From: Cudoniella acicularis
Taxonomy: Eukaryota; Ascomycota; Leotiomycetes; Helotiales; Helotiaceae
DNA: 46,087 bases
Reading direction: 5' to 3'
Assembly (NCBI GenBank): GCA_013054445.1
Contig: JAAMPI010000275.1
Coordinates: 1 to 46,087, forward strand
In this document: one piece after another, positions 33,001 to 45,821 of the stretch
How the letters are laid out: each line of letters starts with the position of its first letter
Position numbering within the stretch: position 1 is the stretch's first letter
The notes under the pieces: model-generated
The model's input: the letters and a program-made list of their open reading frames with translations, nothing else
Told to the model about the DNA's origin: nothing
Database searches by the model: none
Program-made: the position numbers and the translations under genes

Positions 33001-36000
33001 GTTCCCAACCGCCATTTCGCCCCCCAGCCGCCGCAGAGGTACTGCACCTAAAAGTCCATTCTTCGTAAGAGCGTCGCAGTCGCAAAGTAGATCAGCCTTC
33101 AACACATTTCAAGCACGTTTCCACGTTTCGCCATGGCCCTAACTGGAAAGTCAGCCCCCGCCTGACACCACTGTTACCCCCCAAGATCGTCTAAAAATCT
33201 ACTGCCGGGGCGAGCGGTTGAACTTTACCTTTTGAGCACATGCAGCATCGAGCGACTTATGCGACGCAGCGAATGCCGTGCGTGGGCCACTACAAAGTAC
33301 TACGAAGAACTACTTCGTACTAAGGTATCATGGCATGGAATCTGCATCTCGAATCTGAGGCTGTCCACCTTCCCCGTATCTCTACCGGCTGCTGATGTCA
33401 AATGAGACTTTCCAGGACCCAGGAGCTGTCACGAACTCCTCCCCATCTCCCAGCGAATTGGAGCTGAAACACAATGCATTCCAACAGAGACTGCGCCTGG
33501 TCGCTGCGAGACTTTTGCTGGGACGGCTGGAACACGCTGTGAGAGGTGCGGACTTTCCAGCATCACGTATGCATGCATCATTGGATGAATTCTCCGTGAT
33601 ACGGCTCGCTCAGTGGTCACATCAAGTCTCAAAAGACTGGAAACCTGTCTCGGGGGCGTCTGTGCCGCTTCCACACTTATTCCAGCCCTCCAATAGGAAA
33701 TAACAAGCTGCTGCCCGCGGGATGCTTGGGGTTGCGTGCATCTGCCGGCCAGGATCTTGAGGATCACCCAAAATCTGCAAGGCCTTTCGCGACACCCACA
33801 AATCAGATCAAAAGGGACAGGCATAAAAAGCCAGCCAACGGAGATGCTCACCGAAACTCTATCTTAGTGGTGAGGATTGCGCCTGTTTGGGCGCACAATA
33901 TCGTGCAGGTCGATCACCTCTGCCGAAAAACCGTTTCTGTCTTGCACGACACGATTACCGGTCTCCTTGGTGCTACAACCCCACGGATCGCGACTCAATA
34001 CGTCTCCTAAGCTATACTTCGTAGCTTACAAAATGAAGAACCTTTCTAATCTCTTGTGAAAAACAGTTGAAAGACTTTACCCAAATTTCCAAAAACAACC
34101 AAGGTCACCAGTTACAAGCCTTCATACCAGTAAGGTTCCAAAACATCAGGGTTTTACTTCGGTTCACCGAATACACAACACCAAAATCTGCCTCGATACT
34201 TTGTCCAGGACAAACTGTTTGCCGGGATCATTCCAACGTCAAGAACTCTGCTTGCTTGTCCTTGGTGGAATCGCCTTCCAGGTAACCAAGGTCCACAGAG
34301 ACAGGGTTCACAAGTCATAAGACATCTTCGCAAACTTATCAGTTCCCCGAAATCGGTACGAGTGAGGAGGTTGCAACCACACCGATAAAGGTGGCAGATG
34401 ATCCAATCTTTCATGTACCTAGATAGTCCCTGCGTACAGCTTTCGATTTTGTTCAGTCTTCACGGAGCTTCTTGGGCAAGAAAAGCCGATTTATGAGGCG
34501 AAAATGCATGCATGAAGGAGATAATTATGCAGAAAGCTAAGGAAGGAACATACTCCAAAGGAGTCGAGTGCGGAGCCTTTCTAAACTCTTGAGCAAGGTT
34601 TATTGGCGTATAGCACAGACACATTTATGATCTCTCAAGCATCTTATTCCAAGATGATAATCTTCAAGTTGAGGAGTTTTCATGTCGAATACTTCAGATT
34701 GGCTTCGCCATTTTAGGTGTAGCTCTTATAGAGTCTCCCAGAAAGCTGGATCTTTTTCTCCCAATCCGCTGACACGAACTTAGGCTGATCAAAACCACAT
34801 TGAAACATGCAAGCTTTGAAACCTGCAGCCATCAAATTCGATCTTACGCCCAAATGGGAAAGTTTTGACATCAAATAGATCGACAATTACCTATCACGAG
34901 GCTACTGTCCCCTGATCAAGAAGTCACACCGCAGAAAACGAGAATTAATCAAGATCTCAAATCCACACTTACTGAAAGCCTTCTTAGCTCAGCATCCCAG
35001 ACCAGCAACTAAATAACTTGGAACACTAGAAAGTACTCGCAGCTGCAACCTCTACTTCTTGGAACCACCGGCCAACTTCTGAGGGGGCATAAAGATGTCG
35101 GGTAGCTAACCGTCAAGTCCCTGCGGTGGGGTTTTAGTCTCATGTCACGTCCTGCCGGGAGATCTTTGACATGCAGGTTCTCTGGTTTCATACCGGCCCT
35201 CTTGTGTGAGGTTATCGGGTCAACAGATCGAGGGCGACGAGGGAAAACAGTCTCGATTTACAAAATACCTTTACACTTCAATGTTTATTCGTCGTTCTCG
35301 AATAAATTTAAAATCTTGTTTTCCCCTTTTAAAAAATATATGTCTTCCGCCGTGGGCTTTCTATGCCGCGTACAAAATCGAAGTAGTTCTATCGACATCA
35401 CGAAAATCATTGCTAATAAACAGCCCTCCCTTCCACAACCTTCCCCCGTTCCCCTCACCAGAACACATCAGATCATACTCGCATTGCAAGTTACCATACC
35501 CCTCTCCCGCCCGAGATTTTCAACCTGCACAAGAGGTTGCCACATCGGCATCGGGCATTTTGCATGCAGCCACCCGTAAATCACTGCCGAGTCACGGCTT
35601 CCGACTCGGCCTTACTATACATTGATTGTCTCAGTATAATTCGTATTAAGCAAGACTTTGCAAGTACTATGCTGAGTCACTCACGTGGGTGATGTATGCA
35701 GGGACGATGTATGTATCATTATGAGGGATTTTTTCTTGCTTCTTTCCTGGATAAACGACTCATGGGATGCAGTCTGCCCATTCATAGAGGGCTCCAGTAT
35801 AGGAAGCCGTTGTTGAACTGGAGGGACATGAGAATTTCCTGAATTTGGGTGGGCTCGTGCTTTAGCATTCTGCCACTGTTGAGCTGCTAAAAGCTTTCTG
35901 CCTAGTGTGGCAAACTGTCACACAAAGTTAACTCTTGCATCAACCATGGTTCTTGCAATGCTCTTCGAAAGTATCCCGAGTTTCCATCGCAAAGCACAAG

Positions 36001-39000
36001 CAATTATACGCAAGTCCTCCCAGTAGAAGAACGAATCTACCGGGTTATAACCCACCCCCGCACCAGTCTGCCAGTCTGGTGCGTTTCATATACCTCAAAT
36101 GCGGGGGTTGTCACAAACGATACGGGTGCTTGCAGCTGAGGACGATAGCACAACGCGGATTGCCACCTGGAATTTTCAAGGCGTGAGGCTATGCCTCGGT
36201 TGGTGGAGGCAGCGAGGCGCTTCAATGTTGGTGTTGGTGGTCACGGTGCCGAGGCCTCAACGCCTGAAGACGACTGACTTTAGGCACCCTCGACTCCTCG
36301 AGAACTTTCTTGGTCGAAAGATTCTATTAAGTTGTGAATGACTCATGGTGAGCATGATCAGAATCAGAACTTTGCGTTTCCCATGAGTCCTTTCTCGATT
36401 CTCGCGTCAGAAGGCGTCCGGGTCGACGGAGATCTGCCTTCGTTCTACCAGTATTTGATTTCCAGAACTGTTTTACTCGGCTTTGACAGAATCTTTGCCT
36501 TGAAAATTTTTCTACAGTAGCGAGGTAGCCTAAGAGTAGAATACAAAAACAAGGTATTACCATACCCAGAACAGCTGCAACCCACTGCTTGTCTAGCGAG
36601 TAACACTCAGGGGGGCGGGGAATGAGTCAGGTCATGGAGCCGCGTGCCACATTCTCAATATCCCCATCCTCGTAAGTTTTATTTGATCCAGCCCATTAGC
36701 TTAGCCTGGGGGACATGGCTTGTGTGTTCCGAGTGGAGATCTCGTGGTTTGTGTGGGGAGTATTTGAAGTCGGAAGCAGGGTAGTATTGTAACACTCTGT
36801 ATCTTCGTCGTGGTGTCACGTCCAGTGAACTCTGAATTTGAGAGCCCTGGGTTCCTTCTTCGATGCTGATTTTTGATAAATTGGATATTGTCGTCCACTA
36901 TCTACTTTAATTTGAGGATCGAACTCGTCGATCAGACTAGGAAAGGGACCATTCGCTACATTGCATAATTTATTTTGGAAAAATCACAAGTTAGAATCTC
37001 GAAAAGTTTTAGGATAAATCGAGTCTAAATGAACTGCCCTCATGTGTAGTGATCTTGTATTACTTTGCCGTTAGATTATCAAATTCCTAGCTAGGTCGCT
37101 GCTTTCTCTAATTTTCTGTTATGACCTACCTATCCCATGAACTTGTAAGCGAAAACGTGCCACAACCCACAACACTTTAAATTTACAAAATAAACAACGA
37201 TAATTGCTCTCAACAAAATAGATAGAATGGATCTGGGGTGCTTTTAGGAGTAAACACCTTAAACCATTTTACTCTAACTCGGTGAGAAGTTGTTTAATTT
37301 TTGAAGTGTTTGAGGAGAATTTACGTGAGGCGTCAACTTATAGTGCGTGTGACATATAACCTCTCAAGTTGGATTCTTCAGGTAGTTGAGAATAGATACG
37401 ATTCCTTACTATCCTGTTTTATATAGATTTCATATTTCTCCTTTAAACCAAGTTCGGAGGTTAATTGGGTGTTTTTAGAAAAATAAATCCGGAAAGTGAT
37501 AATACAAAAGAGGCGAGGCGAAAGAAAGGGGGAGGGTGTTTGGTGTAATAATACACAGGCAGACGATAAAAGCGCATTAAGATACTCATGTTTTAATACC
37601 TAGAAATGAAGATAGCTTACTTTGCTCGGAGCCCGACGCACTATATAAAAAATAGGTATTAAATAAATATATCCCGAAAGCGGGAGCTTACACTCCTCTT
37701 CGACCCACCAGTGAGTGACCAGACGACCGGAAAGACAACGGCTTTTACGACGCCCTTGTCCCCCACCCCTCTCTCGCCTATAAACCCCCAAATAAGTATA
37801 TTTATTCCCATCAAACAAAGCAAACTTTAGTTTGTAGCGTCTCGGGAATATGTAGACAGTAAACTCGCCCACCGAACACTTGACACGCCTCAAGTAGGGA
37901 TCGTGAAGAGAGTTGGGTCGTAAACGAACAAACCCCCTTGGTTTCTCTCATTGCGGAGTCCCTGAAGAAGAGCTATTATTTTCTGGGTAGTAGGCCCGTC
38001 GAAGGGATGATGATAACTTAAGGGGGCTTGGAGAGTTTTGCTATTTTGGATTTTTGGGTTTTGAGAAGGGGATTTACTTTTTTTTACTGTTGTTTTTTTA
38101 ATATTTTATTTTACTGTAGGAAAAGAATTTTTTGCAAGCAAATTCCTTTTGGAGTGGTTGGGATAACCGAGACAGGCTAGTTTTAATTAGTCAATTGTTA
38201 TCAGTTACCCATAGCACGAGTTTGACTTTTTCTAGTCCACTGTTAGTATATTACGACCCATCAGCTAACACCAAAATCTCCAAGCGCCATAAATCCTGAA
38301 CACACAACCATAGAAGAACCTCGACTACAGGTTTTCCGATCCCGGCAGAATACGAAACGTGCTACCACTGCACATCAAACCACGATATCCTAGCGCTAGT
38401 TTCCTGCGCTATCAAAGGCATGCCAACTCATAGCTTGCCACTCTCGAATCTAGAATTTCGAGTTATTGCCATTTCGCAACTCCCAAAAATCTACGAGCAA
38501 TGCCAACACACCACTCAAAACCAATCGTCGCCCAAATCCTACGACTGCAGCGTCTTTGAGCTAGAAGATAGGATCGAGATTGGCCAAAAGTGGGGCACGC
38601 TGGATCACAGATATGGTTTATACCAGAAGTTAAATACTTGGGTTACTGGTACCTAGTCTTTGGTATTCTGTCGTAAAAGTTCTCACGAAAATCAAAATTC
38701 AGTCAAGTCAACAAGCCTCCCGTTAGCGCCATACGCCATGTCTATCTATCTCTTTGTATTTACAGTCCCATTTTCAAGGCTCAAGAGCCTATTACAATAC
38801 ACAAAAGAAAAATGCTTGCCCTCTCTATGAAGCTATGAAATTCCAACAAATAAAAATATCTAAACAATCGCTATTAAAAAACTCTAGGAAAAGTTGCTTT
38901 ACAATGTTCGCTCCCTCGAACTTGGATTCGCTCCATGAACCTGAAGTAGAAGATCCTATAACAAAACTCAGTAATACTCGCTCCTTTTCTGCTGATGCCA

Positions 39001-39041
39001 ACTCATGTCCTCAAACCGAAGAGTTCTTGTCCATCAGCCAC
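30083..39041. other. Long gene desert (about 9 kb) upstream of veA
   Basis: I cannot support any gene here. 30083-31160 is GC-rich and opens three frames at once on both strands (the longest, 30425-31150, has no domain), which fits a compositionally biased veA promoter/leader. A short direct array of GGTCTCAGG-like units lies near 31276-31300. 31200-34500 has mixed composition with frames under 145 codons. 34500-38400 becomes AT-rich, with runs of T and A near 38070-38110. Small frames at 33395-33703, 35142-35579, 37893-37600 and 38420-38656 carry no recognisable motif. No tRNA or rRNA was seen. Confidence 0.5.
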
Positions 39042-40046
39042 TCAATGTTTACGATGATGAGCCGTTGCCGGCTCCGTCAACTCGAAGCCACTACCCTGAC
39101 TCTCCGGATCCCTGATAACATCATGCTTATTCGGAATAATATGACACGGATGCCTCACATTAAACACCGCAGACATCAGAAACATCAGCGTCGCATCAAA
39201 GATATACAAGTAAATCTCGTGCGAAAGCAGAAGTCCATCGGAGCCCATGACGTACTCGGCAATTCGGAACACGGATCGGATCATGATGAAGGTGCTGGCG
39301 ACGTAGAGGATGATAAGGTATTGTTGCCAAGGGACATCGACAGTTTGGGAGCGTAGGGAGGGCGCGGCCCGGATGCGCATGTGGAAGATTGCGGCGACGA
39401 TTATGAAGAAGCCGAAGAAGAGGACTTGGATGCCGAGACCGCCTGTGATGACGTTCTGACCGAGTTTGAGCTTGTCGGGTGTTTTGGCTTGGACGAGCAT
39501 GCCGCCACCTGGTTGTTGATTAGCAAATGTCCAAGAAGATGTGGATAATTGAGGACAGGAGGACATAGGACATACCTGCGGATTGGGCGAGGAAAGAGAG
39601 GACATCTCCTGTAACGAAGGTTGCTGTGAGGAATCTGGCCTTGATAATTGAGTGGGATTCACCATCTGTCAACTTGATAATCCGAGCCAAGACCATGTAA
39701 ATTGACGCTGCGAAGAGGGTGGGAGCCAACAGGACCATCAGACTCTGGATCGCGTAGGGGGTGGTTGACCAGTTTGGTGACTGTTTGCTGTTGACTGCAC
39801 GAGCCGCATATCCAATTGTCTCAACTATTGAAGTATCTTGTTAGTGATGCTTTTGGTAAGAGATAGTTGGGACTCACAAATGCCACCAATTACGAACGGT
39901 ATAAAGTACCAAGTCCTTCTTAGACCTAATTGGACCATGTGCAATAATGTTGAAAGACCAAAAAGGACGATGAATATGACGGCCGCTGCAAATGACGGGT
40001 TGTAACGGTAGAGGATGTAGGTTTCCCCACCAGCAGTAGGCGCCAT
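39042..40046 (-). CDS. RTA1-like seven-transmembrane protein (lipid-translocating exporter family)
   Basis: RTA1-family proteins are fungal plasma-membrane or ER proteins linked to resistance to toxic lipids and sphingoid bases and to stress. Exons are 40046-39878, 39824-39576 and 39508-39042, giving 294 residues; introns are 54 and 67 bases with GTGAGT and GTATGT donors. Hydrophobic helices follow the family order. Characteristic pieces are YNPSFAAAVIF near the N-terminus, FVIGGIFETIGYAAR across the first splice, LLAPTLFAASIYM, DVLSFLAQSAGGGM across the second, and SVFRIAEYVMGSDG with EIYLYIFDATLM near the end. The hydrophilic C-terminus is about 30 residues. It is divergently arranged with the Zn2Cys6 gene, 704 bases apart. 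The substrate is not predictable. Confidence 0.93.
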
Positions 40047-40750
40047 GATGGTATGAAAGAGAAGTGTATTAGAGGACTTGTTGACGATTTCCTATTTTGC
40101 TGGGTTGTGGTGGGTGAAATAATTGGGAATCGACTGGAGTGATTTTCTGTGTGAAGTTGATTTACAAATTGAAAAGAGCGATGGGAATGAAAAGATTAAA
40201 TAAATAAAGAAATAAATGTCTTGAAGGAAAGTCAATTGCACCTACTCCACAAATCTAAGACTCCTTGGCAAACTTTGATAAACAGCTCGGATAATTTTCC
40301 TGGGAGTGAGCGAGTACGAATGCGAAAAGCGCCTCGCCGAGAGAAAAAAAAAAAAGCCGATTTCTGAATATCTCTGAAAATGTGGATGGATAACTTACGA
40401 ACTTGATTTGTAAATATTTCCGAATTTGTGGATAATTTAACCAATCAATGTCGATCCGAGAATTTTTAACAGGATACTAACCGTAAATGGCCCCTCCTCG
40501 TTCCGCTCGTATTTTTAGCGTGCGAAACTGCGAGTACGAAATTAAAACTAGAAACAACCTTCAGCCTCTGCCCCTCAATAACACCGCAAAGCACCAGGCT
40601 CCAGTGTCATTGTCCTAGCCTCAGCCGTGTTGGTGCCCTGGATACGTGTGCTTGCATTCGCAGTCCTGTCCCTTCTGGCAGGGGGCTGAAAAAGCAGTGA
40701 CGACGCACAGGATCATACTCAAATTGAAGCTATTGGCCTGTACCGTCAAA
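40047..40750. promoter_or_regulatory. Shared promoter region between divergent RTA1-like and Zn2Cys6 genes
   Basis: 704 bases separate the two ATG codons. It holds an A-run near 40346-40357 and no conserved frame. The coding frame of the regulator stays open upstream to 40646 (an earlier in-frame ATG), but 40751 has the better match to a typical N-terminus. Confidence 0.5.
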
Positions 40751-42297
40751 ATGAACCAGTCTGCGAATTCGGACGACGCTCGACTGCCCGCCACGATGAA
40801 GCCTGCTTCGCGAAAACCTCATCGCAAGACGAGAACGGGATGCAGAACCTGCAAACAGAGGAAAATCAAGGTGAGTTGTGTTGGATGCGTGTCAGCATCA
40901 ACATTGCGATGTTTTTCCGAATTGTGCCACCTCGGATTTTTGTCCGAGGAGCGCACCCGAGCGACTTCGCTTAATGCCCCTTTCTCAGATTCGGGTCATG
41001 TCGAGAATAAACTTTGCTTACACCTAATTGCAAATATAGTGCGATGAACAGCGGCCTGCTTGTAGCAATGTAAGCCCCCCTTTGGAAAGGTATCTGTAGA
41101 AGTAGTCAACTGTTGCTAACGATTGATTAGTGCGTCAAACACTCTGTCCAGTGTGACTATCTCCTCGCCACACCAAGCGCCAGCGCAAGTCCTGGAGGCA
41201 CCTTTTCTCATGGCGCTACACCCTTCGACAGTACTGGCCGTATTGGAGGCAATGAAGGGATTTCTCCGTCTTTATCTCATGAGCCTCCAAGCCTGAATAT
41301 GCTAGATCTGGAGCTTCTTCATAACTTTTGCACGTCAACCTGCCTTACTCTTCACAGCGACCCAGCACTTAAGACATTGTGGAAGGTCAACGTTCCACAG
41401 CTTGGATTCCAGTTTGACTTCGTGATGCGAGGAATTCTCTCTATATCCGCCTTACACATGGCCACCTACGTGCCGGAAAGGAGGGATCTCTACCTGTCAC
41501 AAGCATTGATCCAGCATCAGAGTGGTCTACGCATCGCAACCTCCATTCTGCCAAATATTACCCCAGAGAATAGTTCTGCGCTTTACATCTTCTCGGCACT
41601 AACGCTATTTATCTCAATATCTAGCCCTCGAACGTCGACTGAGTTTCTTGTTCTTGGGGAGACAGGAATAGCAGAATGGTTGTTACTGCTCAAAGGCACA
41701 CAGTCCATAATTTCCAGCTCTCATGACACGCTTCGGGCAGGCAGTCTCGGGCCCATGTTTCTCTCTGGAGCACGAAGGGATTCGGTGAGGGAGAGTTGCG
41801 TTGCGGATTTCCAAGAAGAAGAAGATCCACTTCAAGAACTGCGACAGCATCTCCGCTATTCTGGAATGAACGAAGAAAAATTCAGCGTATGCTATCACGC
41901 GGTCCAGGAATTGCGAAAATCATACGCTGTTATCTACAAGCATAAACTCCAGGGATTCGAGTCAGCAGATGTGTTTGTCTGGCTTTTTCGCATCGAGGAT
42001 GGGTACCTTGAGCTGTTGCGTGCTCACGACCAAGTTGCCATATCTATCTTTGCATACTTCTGTGTATTATTGAAGATGGTAGATTACCGTTGGTGGGTTG
42101 GAGGTAGTAGTCTGTATCTGCTCGCCAAAGCATACAGCTTGTTGGATGAGGAACATCGACTATGGATTCGATGGCCAATTGAAGAGAGCGGTTGGATCCC
42201 GCCAAGTCGAGTCGAAGGCCAAGGGAGCAGAATGGACACACCAGATACCACAATGGCAGAATCATACACGTCTCCTGCTGAGAGTGCACCGGCGTGA
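40751..42297 (+). CDS. Zn2Cys6 transcription factor, Upc2/fungal-specific type
   Basis: A nuclear DNA-binding regulator. Exons are 40751-40870, 41040-41069 (only 30 bases) and 41131-42297, giving 438 residues. The binuclear zinc cluster is built across three exons, with cysteines at 31, 34, 41, 48, 51 and 58 in the spacing C-x2-C-x6-C-x6-C-x2-C-x6-C, preceded by a basic RKPHRKTRTG. The downstream part has features of the sterol-uptake-control group: LDLELLHNFCTSTCLTL, FDFVMRGILSISALHMA, and WWVGGSSLYLLAKAYSLL near the C-terminus. The micro-exon is supported because it alone restores all six cysteines. It is divergent from the RTA1-like gene and converges on the TTC36-like gene. A role in the neighbouring tyrosine-catabolic pair is possible but unproven. 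Confidence 0.92.
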
Positions 42298-43010
42298 ATC
42301 TTGCGCCTCCACAGCCTCTCTCGCGGGGCAAAGCTCAACGCCATACGCATTCAGGTTCTCACTATCTTTGAAAATTTCCGACCCTGTCGCAGCTACCGAA
42401 TATATCAAAAGATCGGCACTTGTTGCTTCATCATGGCTAAGAATTGCTGGCATGGTGTGCATGCTGTCCAAACATGTTCTGGTCGGCAACTACTCGTTTT
42501 GGATGAACGATCTGTCGGCCCATAATGTTGGTCAAGGACAAGTGTATATGAAAAGCCCATCTCTGGCAAATGCCCTGCTCTTTCGCATCAAAGTGAAGAG
42601 CCTTAAAAAGAACAGTTGGCTTTATATCGCGTCAATAGCTGGACTCTGGAATCCCAGATTTGAAGAAAGACATTGTATCAGAGCCGTTGATGTATTTATG
42701 GGAAATGACGTAGGGAATGCAATTCGCATTTGGAAGCACGCTGGAAATCGAATAGGAAAGTAAGGGGATATGAAACTGTGACCTTTTCCGCGCTCCCTTA
42801 ACCCGCATCGTGTGTCCTCTGACTATTTGTCAATATTCTAAGTGATGGTGGAGTTTCAAATGTTTGTCCAGTCTTGCCTCTCAATTTAGAACAGCGGGGA
42901 AGACAGGGTGCTTAGACCGAAGAACGCGGGAGCCCGGAGAGGGAAGAGGGGGAATTTGAAGTACACTAGTCGGAGAATTGTTTATTTATTTCGGTCGATC
43001 GATTAACTAA
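42298..43010. other. Convergent intergenic region
   Basis: Between the stop of the Zn2Cys6 gene and the stop of the TTC36-like gene. A plus frame continues to 42763 in another phase, but I see no domain in it and read it as chance. Both terminators must lie here. Confidence 0.5.
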
Positions 43011-43826
43011 TCACACACTCTGGCCAGCGCCAGCATACTCCTTCCGCATCGCCTCCCTAACCATCTCCCCGCACAGCTTCGCCGTCGGATTCGCACTGAC
43101 AGCCAGTGCCTTCGCAATCTCATTCCCATATCTACCGCCCATCACGAAATCTCTTGAAGCATGTTCCTCAAACTCCACCGTCTTCCATTGTTTTTCCTCT
43201 CTTCCATCCTCAATTCTTAAGTCGGCACCCTTGAGACTTAGGCGTTTTGCAGTGAGGTGGTAGAAGGCTCCGCGTTGTGTGTATGCTTGTGAGAGGGTTC
43301 TTGCGGATTGTGGCGAGAGTGGCATGTATGGTGTCCGCGGGGTGAGGAGGGAGATAGCGGTGGTGAGGTCGGTGAGGATTATGGATGATATTTGTATCAA
43401 TTGTTCATCTGAGGCGTTGGTATAGAGAGGTTTCGCTTCATCAAGTGAGTATGTCTCGGGTGATTTGACGAGGATTCCATCACCGTATATTCGCCGTAGA
43501 GCTTGAGCTCTATTGTTTCTTGCACTGGCATATTTGGGATATTCTTGTATCAGGTCGTCGAGGGTCTTCACACAATTGAGGTATTGTGAGAGAGGTGGTG
43601 GCGATTGGGATGAGGTAGGCTTTAAGCCGGCGATTTGGAGTTCGATTTCTTGGATCGAGGCAACGATTGTTCGCTCGAGATTGCTGACTTTTTGATACAG
43701 TGTAGCATCCGAGATATTTGGGTCTTTAGGCAGGGACGGGTCGATTAGGAGGGGTGCTGAGGGTCCTGCCTCCGGGTCTTTGATCTTTTCGAGGATGGAA
43801 ATGTCGTGTTGGGTAAGAGACGCCAT
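43011..43826 (-). CDS. TTC36-like TPR protein, probable HPPD partner (HmgX-type?)
   Basis: An intronless gene of 271 residues. I chose ATG 43826 (MASLTQHDISILEK) because the longer upstream frame to 44069 is hydrophobic/Ser-rich and unlike the rest. Around residues 110-130 lies ASARNNRAQALRRIYGD, close to the animal TTC36 pattern xAYNNRAQxxRLxGD. Further on come LTDLTTAISLL, AYTQRGAFYHL, ASRDFVMGGRYGNEIA and NPTAKLCGEMV, in the same order as the TTC36 TPR and C-terminal helices. Two inserts (about 25 and 15 residues) separate these blocks. No signal or membrane segment. It is divergent from hppD with 721 bases between the starts. TTC36 is reported to protect HPPD from degradation in mouse; a similar role here, and identity with HmgX of A. 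fumigatus, are inferences. Confidence 0.85.
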   Translation of the reverse strand: MASLTQHDISILEKIKDPEAGPSAPLLIDPSLPKDPNISDATLYQKVSNLERTIVASIQEIELQIAGLKPTSSQSPPPLSQYLNCVKTLDDLIQEYPKYASARNNRAQALRRIYGDGILVKSPETYSLDEAKPLYTNASDEQLIQISSIILTDLTTAISLLTPRTPYMPLSPQSARTLSQAYTQRGAFYHLTAKRLSLKGADLRIEDGREEKQWKTVEFEEHASRDFVMGGRYGNEIAKALAVSANPTAKLCGEMVREAMRKEYAGAGQSV

Positions 43827-44547
43827 GATGTCGACTGAGTTATTTGCTCCACTGGAAACAGTATGCAATCGATCTTTTGTTCTTAAAAGAGGAGAAGAGT
43901 GCTTATCAAAAAAGTCAAAGTGATTGGCACGGAGAGACGAGGAATGCAAAGGAGTCTCAGGAGAGTCAGGAGACACGAAAAATATGAACGTTTGAAGACT
44001 GAAGAAGACTCTGAGCTGCAGGTCATTCAATAAGACTCCGGAACTTACTAAGGCGGAATATCCAGGCAACGTCAGGAGCTCGAGCTATCAGACTGCTGAT
44101 CCGATGCTGCGGCTTTGAGGTGGGCGATAGCGAAATAGCTGATTCTTATGAGGGAGCGGAAGTCCGACGCAAGCCGAGCCTAAGCGAGCAACCTCCTTCC
44201 TTAAATTCCGCTGCCAGCTCCACGCCTAACCGAACAACCTCCAATCACGTTTGCGGCTTTGCATTCAAACACTCCGTCGAGTTCCAGTCAGCACAAAGCA
44301 GGCAAGACGTACCCGTAGGTAAGGCGAATTGATTAGAGACTTGCAAGTGCATCAGGTCAGATGAACCCACATCTTCCAGGTCTACATAAAAGCAAGCTAT
44401 TCCCCAGTTTGAGCAAGCAACAATCCCTTTGTTATCAAGTCACAGCCTCCTGCCAACAGTCCAGAGCCTCAAGTCGAGCAAAGTACTTTATCTTCCAGAT
44501 TCCCGTCCTCGAGAATCAATTCCTTATCTTGCCACATCTTACTCATC
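43827..44547. promoter_or_regulatory. Bidirectional promoter of the TTC36-like gene and hppD
   Basis: 721 bases separate the two starts. Near the hppD side are an ATAAAA at about 44386 and a C/T-rich leader. Several CGG/CCG triplets lie between 44038 and 44180, including the arranged pair at 44157-44166. Co-regulation of the two genes is an inference from the arrangement. Confidence 0.55.
44157..44166. promoter_or_regulatory. CGG-N4-CCG inverted pair, candidate Zn2Cys6 binding site
   Basis: CGG at 44157-44159 and CCG at 44164-44166 with a 4-base spacer form the inverted half-site arrangement used by many Zn2Cys6 dimers. It lies in the shared promoter, 382 bases before the hppD ATG. One such pair in 700 bases can occur by chance. 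Confidence 0.3.

Positions 44548-45821
<1,274 letters not shown>

Noticed and set aside
37600..37893. 97-codon minus-strand frame in AT-rich DNA
   Set aside because: No motif or splice partner; likely chance or old repeat DNA.
38420..38656. 78-codon plus-strand frame
   Set aside because: Has an ATG and plausible composition but no recognisable family, and lies in otherwise non-coding DNA.
38754..39356. 200-codon plus-strand frame
   Set aside because: Its second half is antisense to the last exon of the RTA1-like gene, whose splicing and family motifs are clear. The first half has no coding character.
42098..42763. 221-codon plus-strand frame overlapping the end of the Zn2Cys6 gene
   Set aside because: It overlaps the regulator in a different phase and continues into the 3' region without a recognisable domain.
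43827..44069. 81-residue N-terminal extension of the TTC36-like frame
   Set aside because: The segment is compositionally unlike the rest and falls in the promoter; ATG 43826 gives a family-like start.
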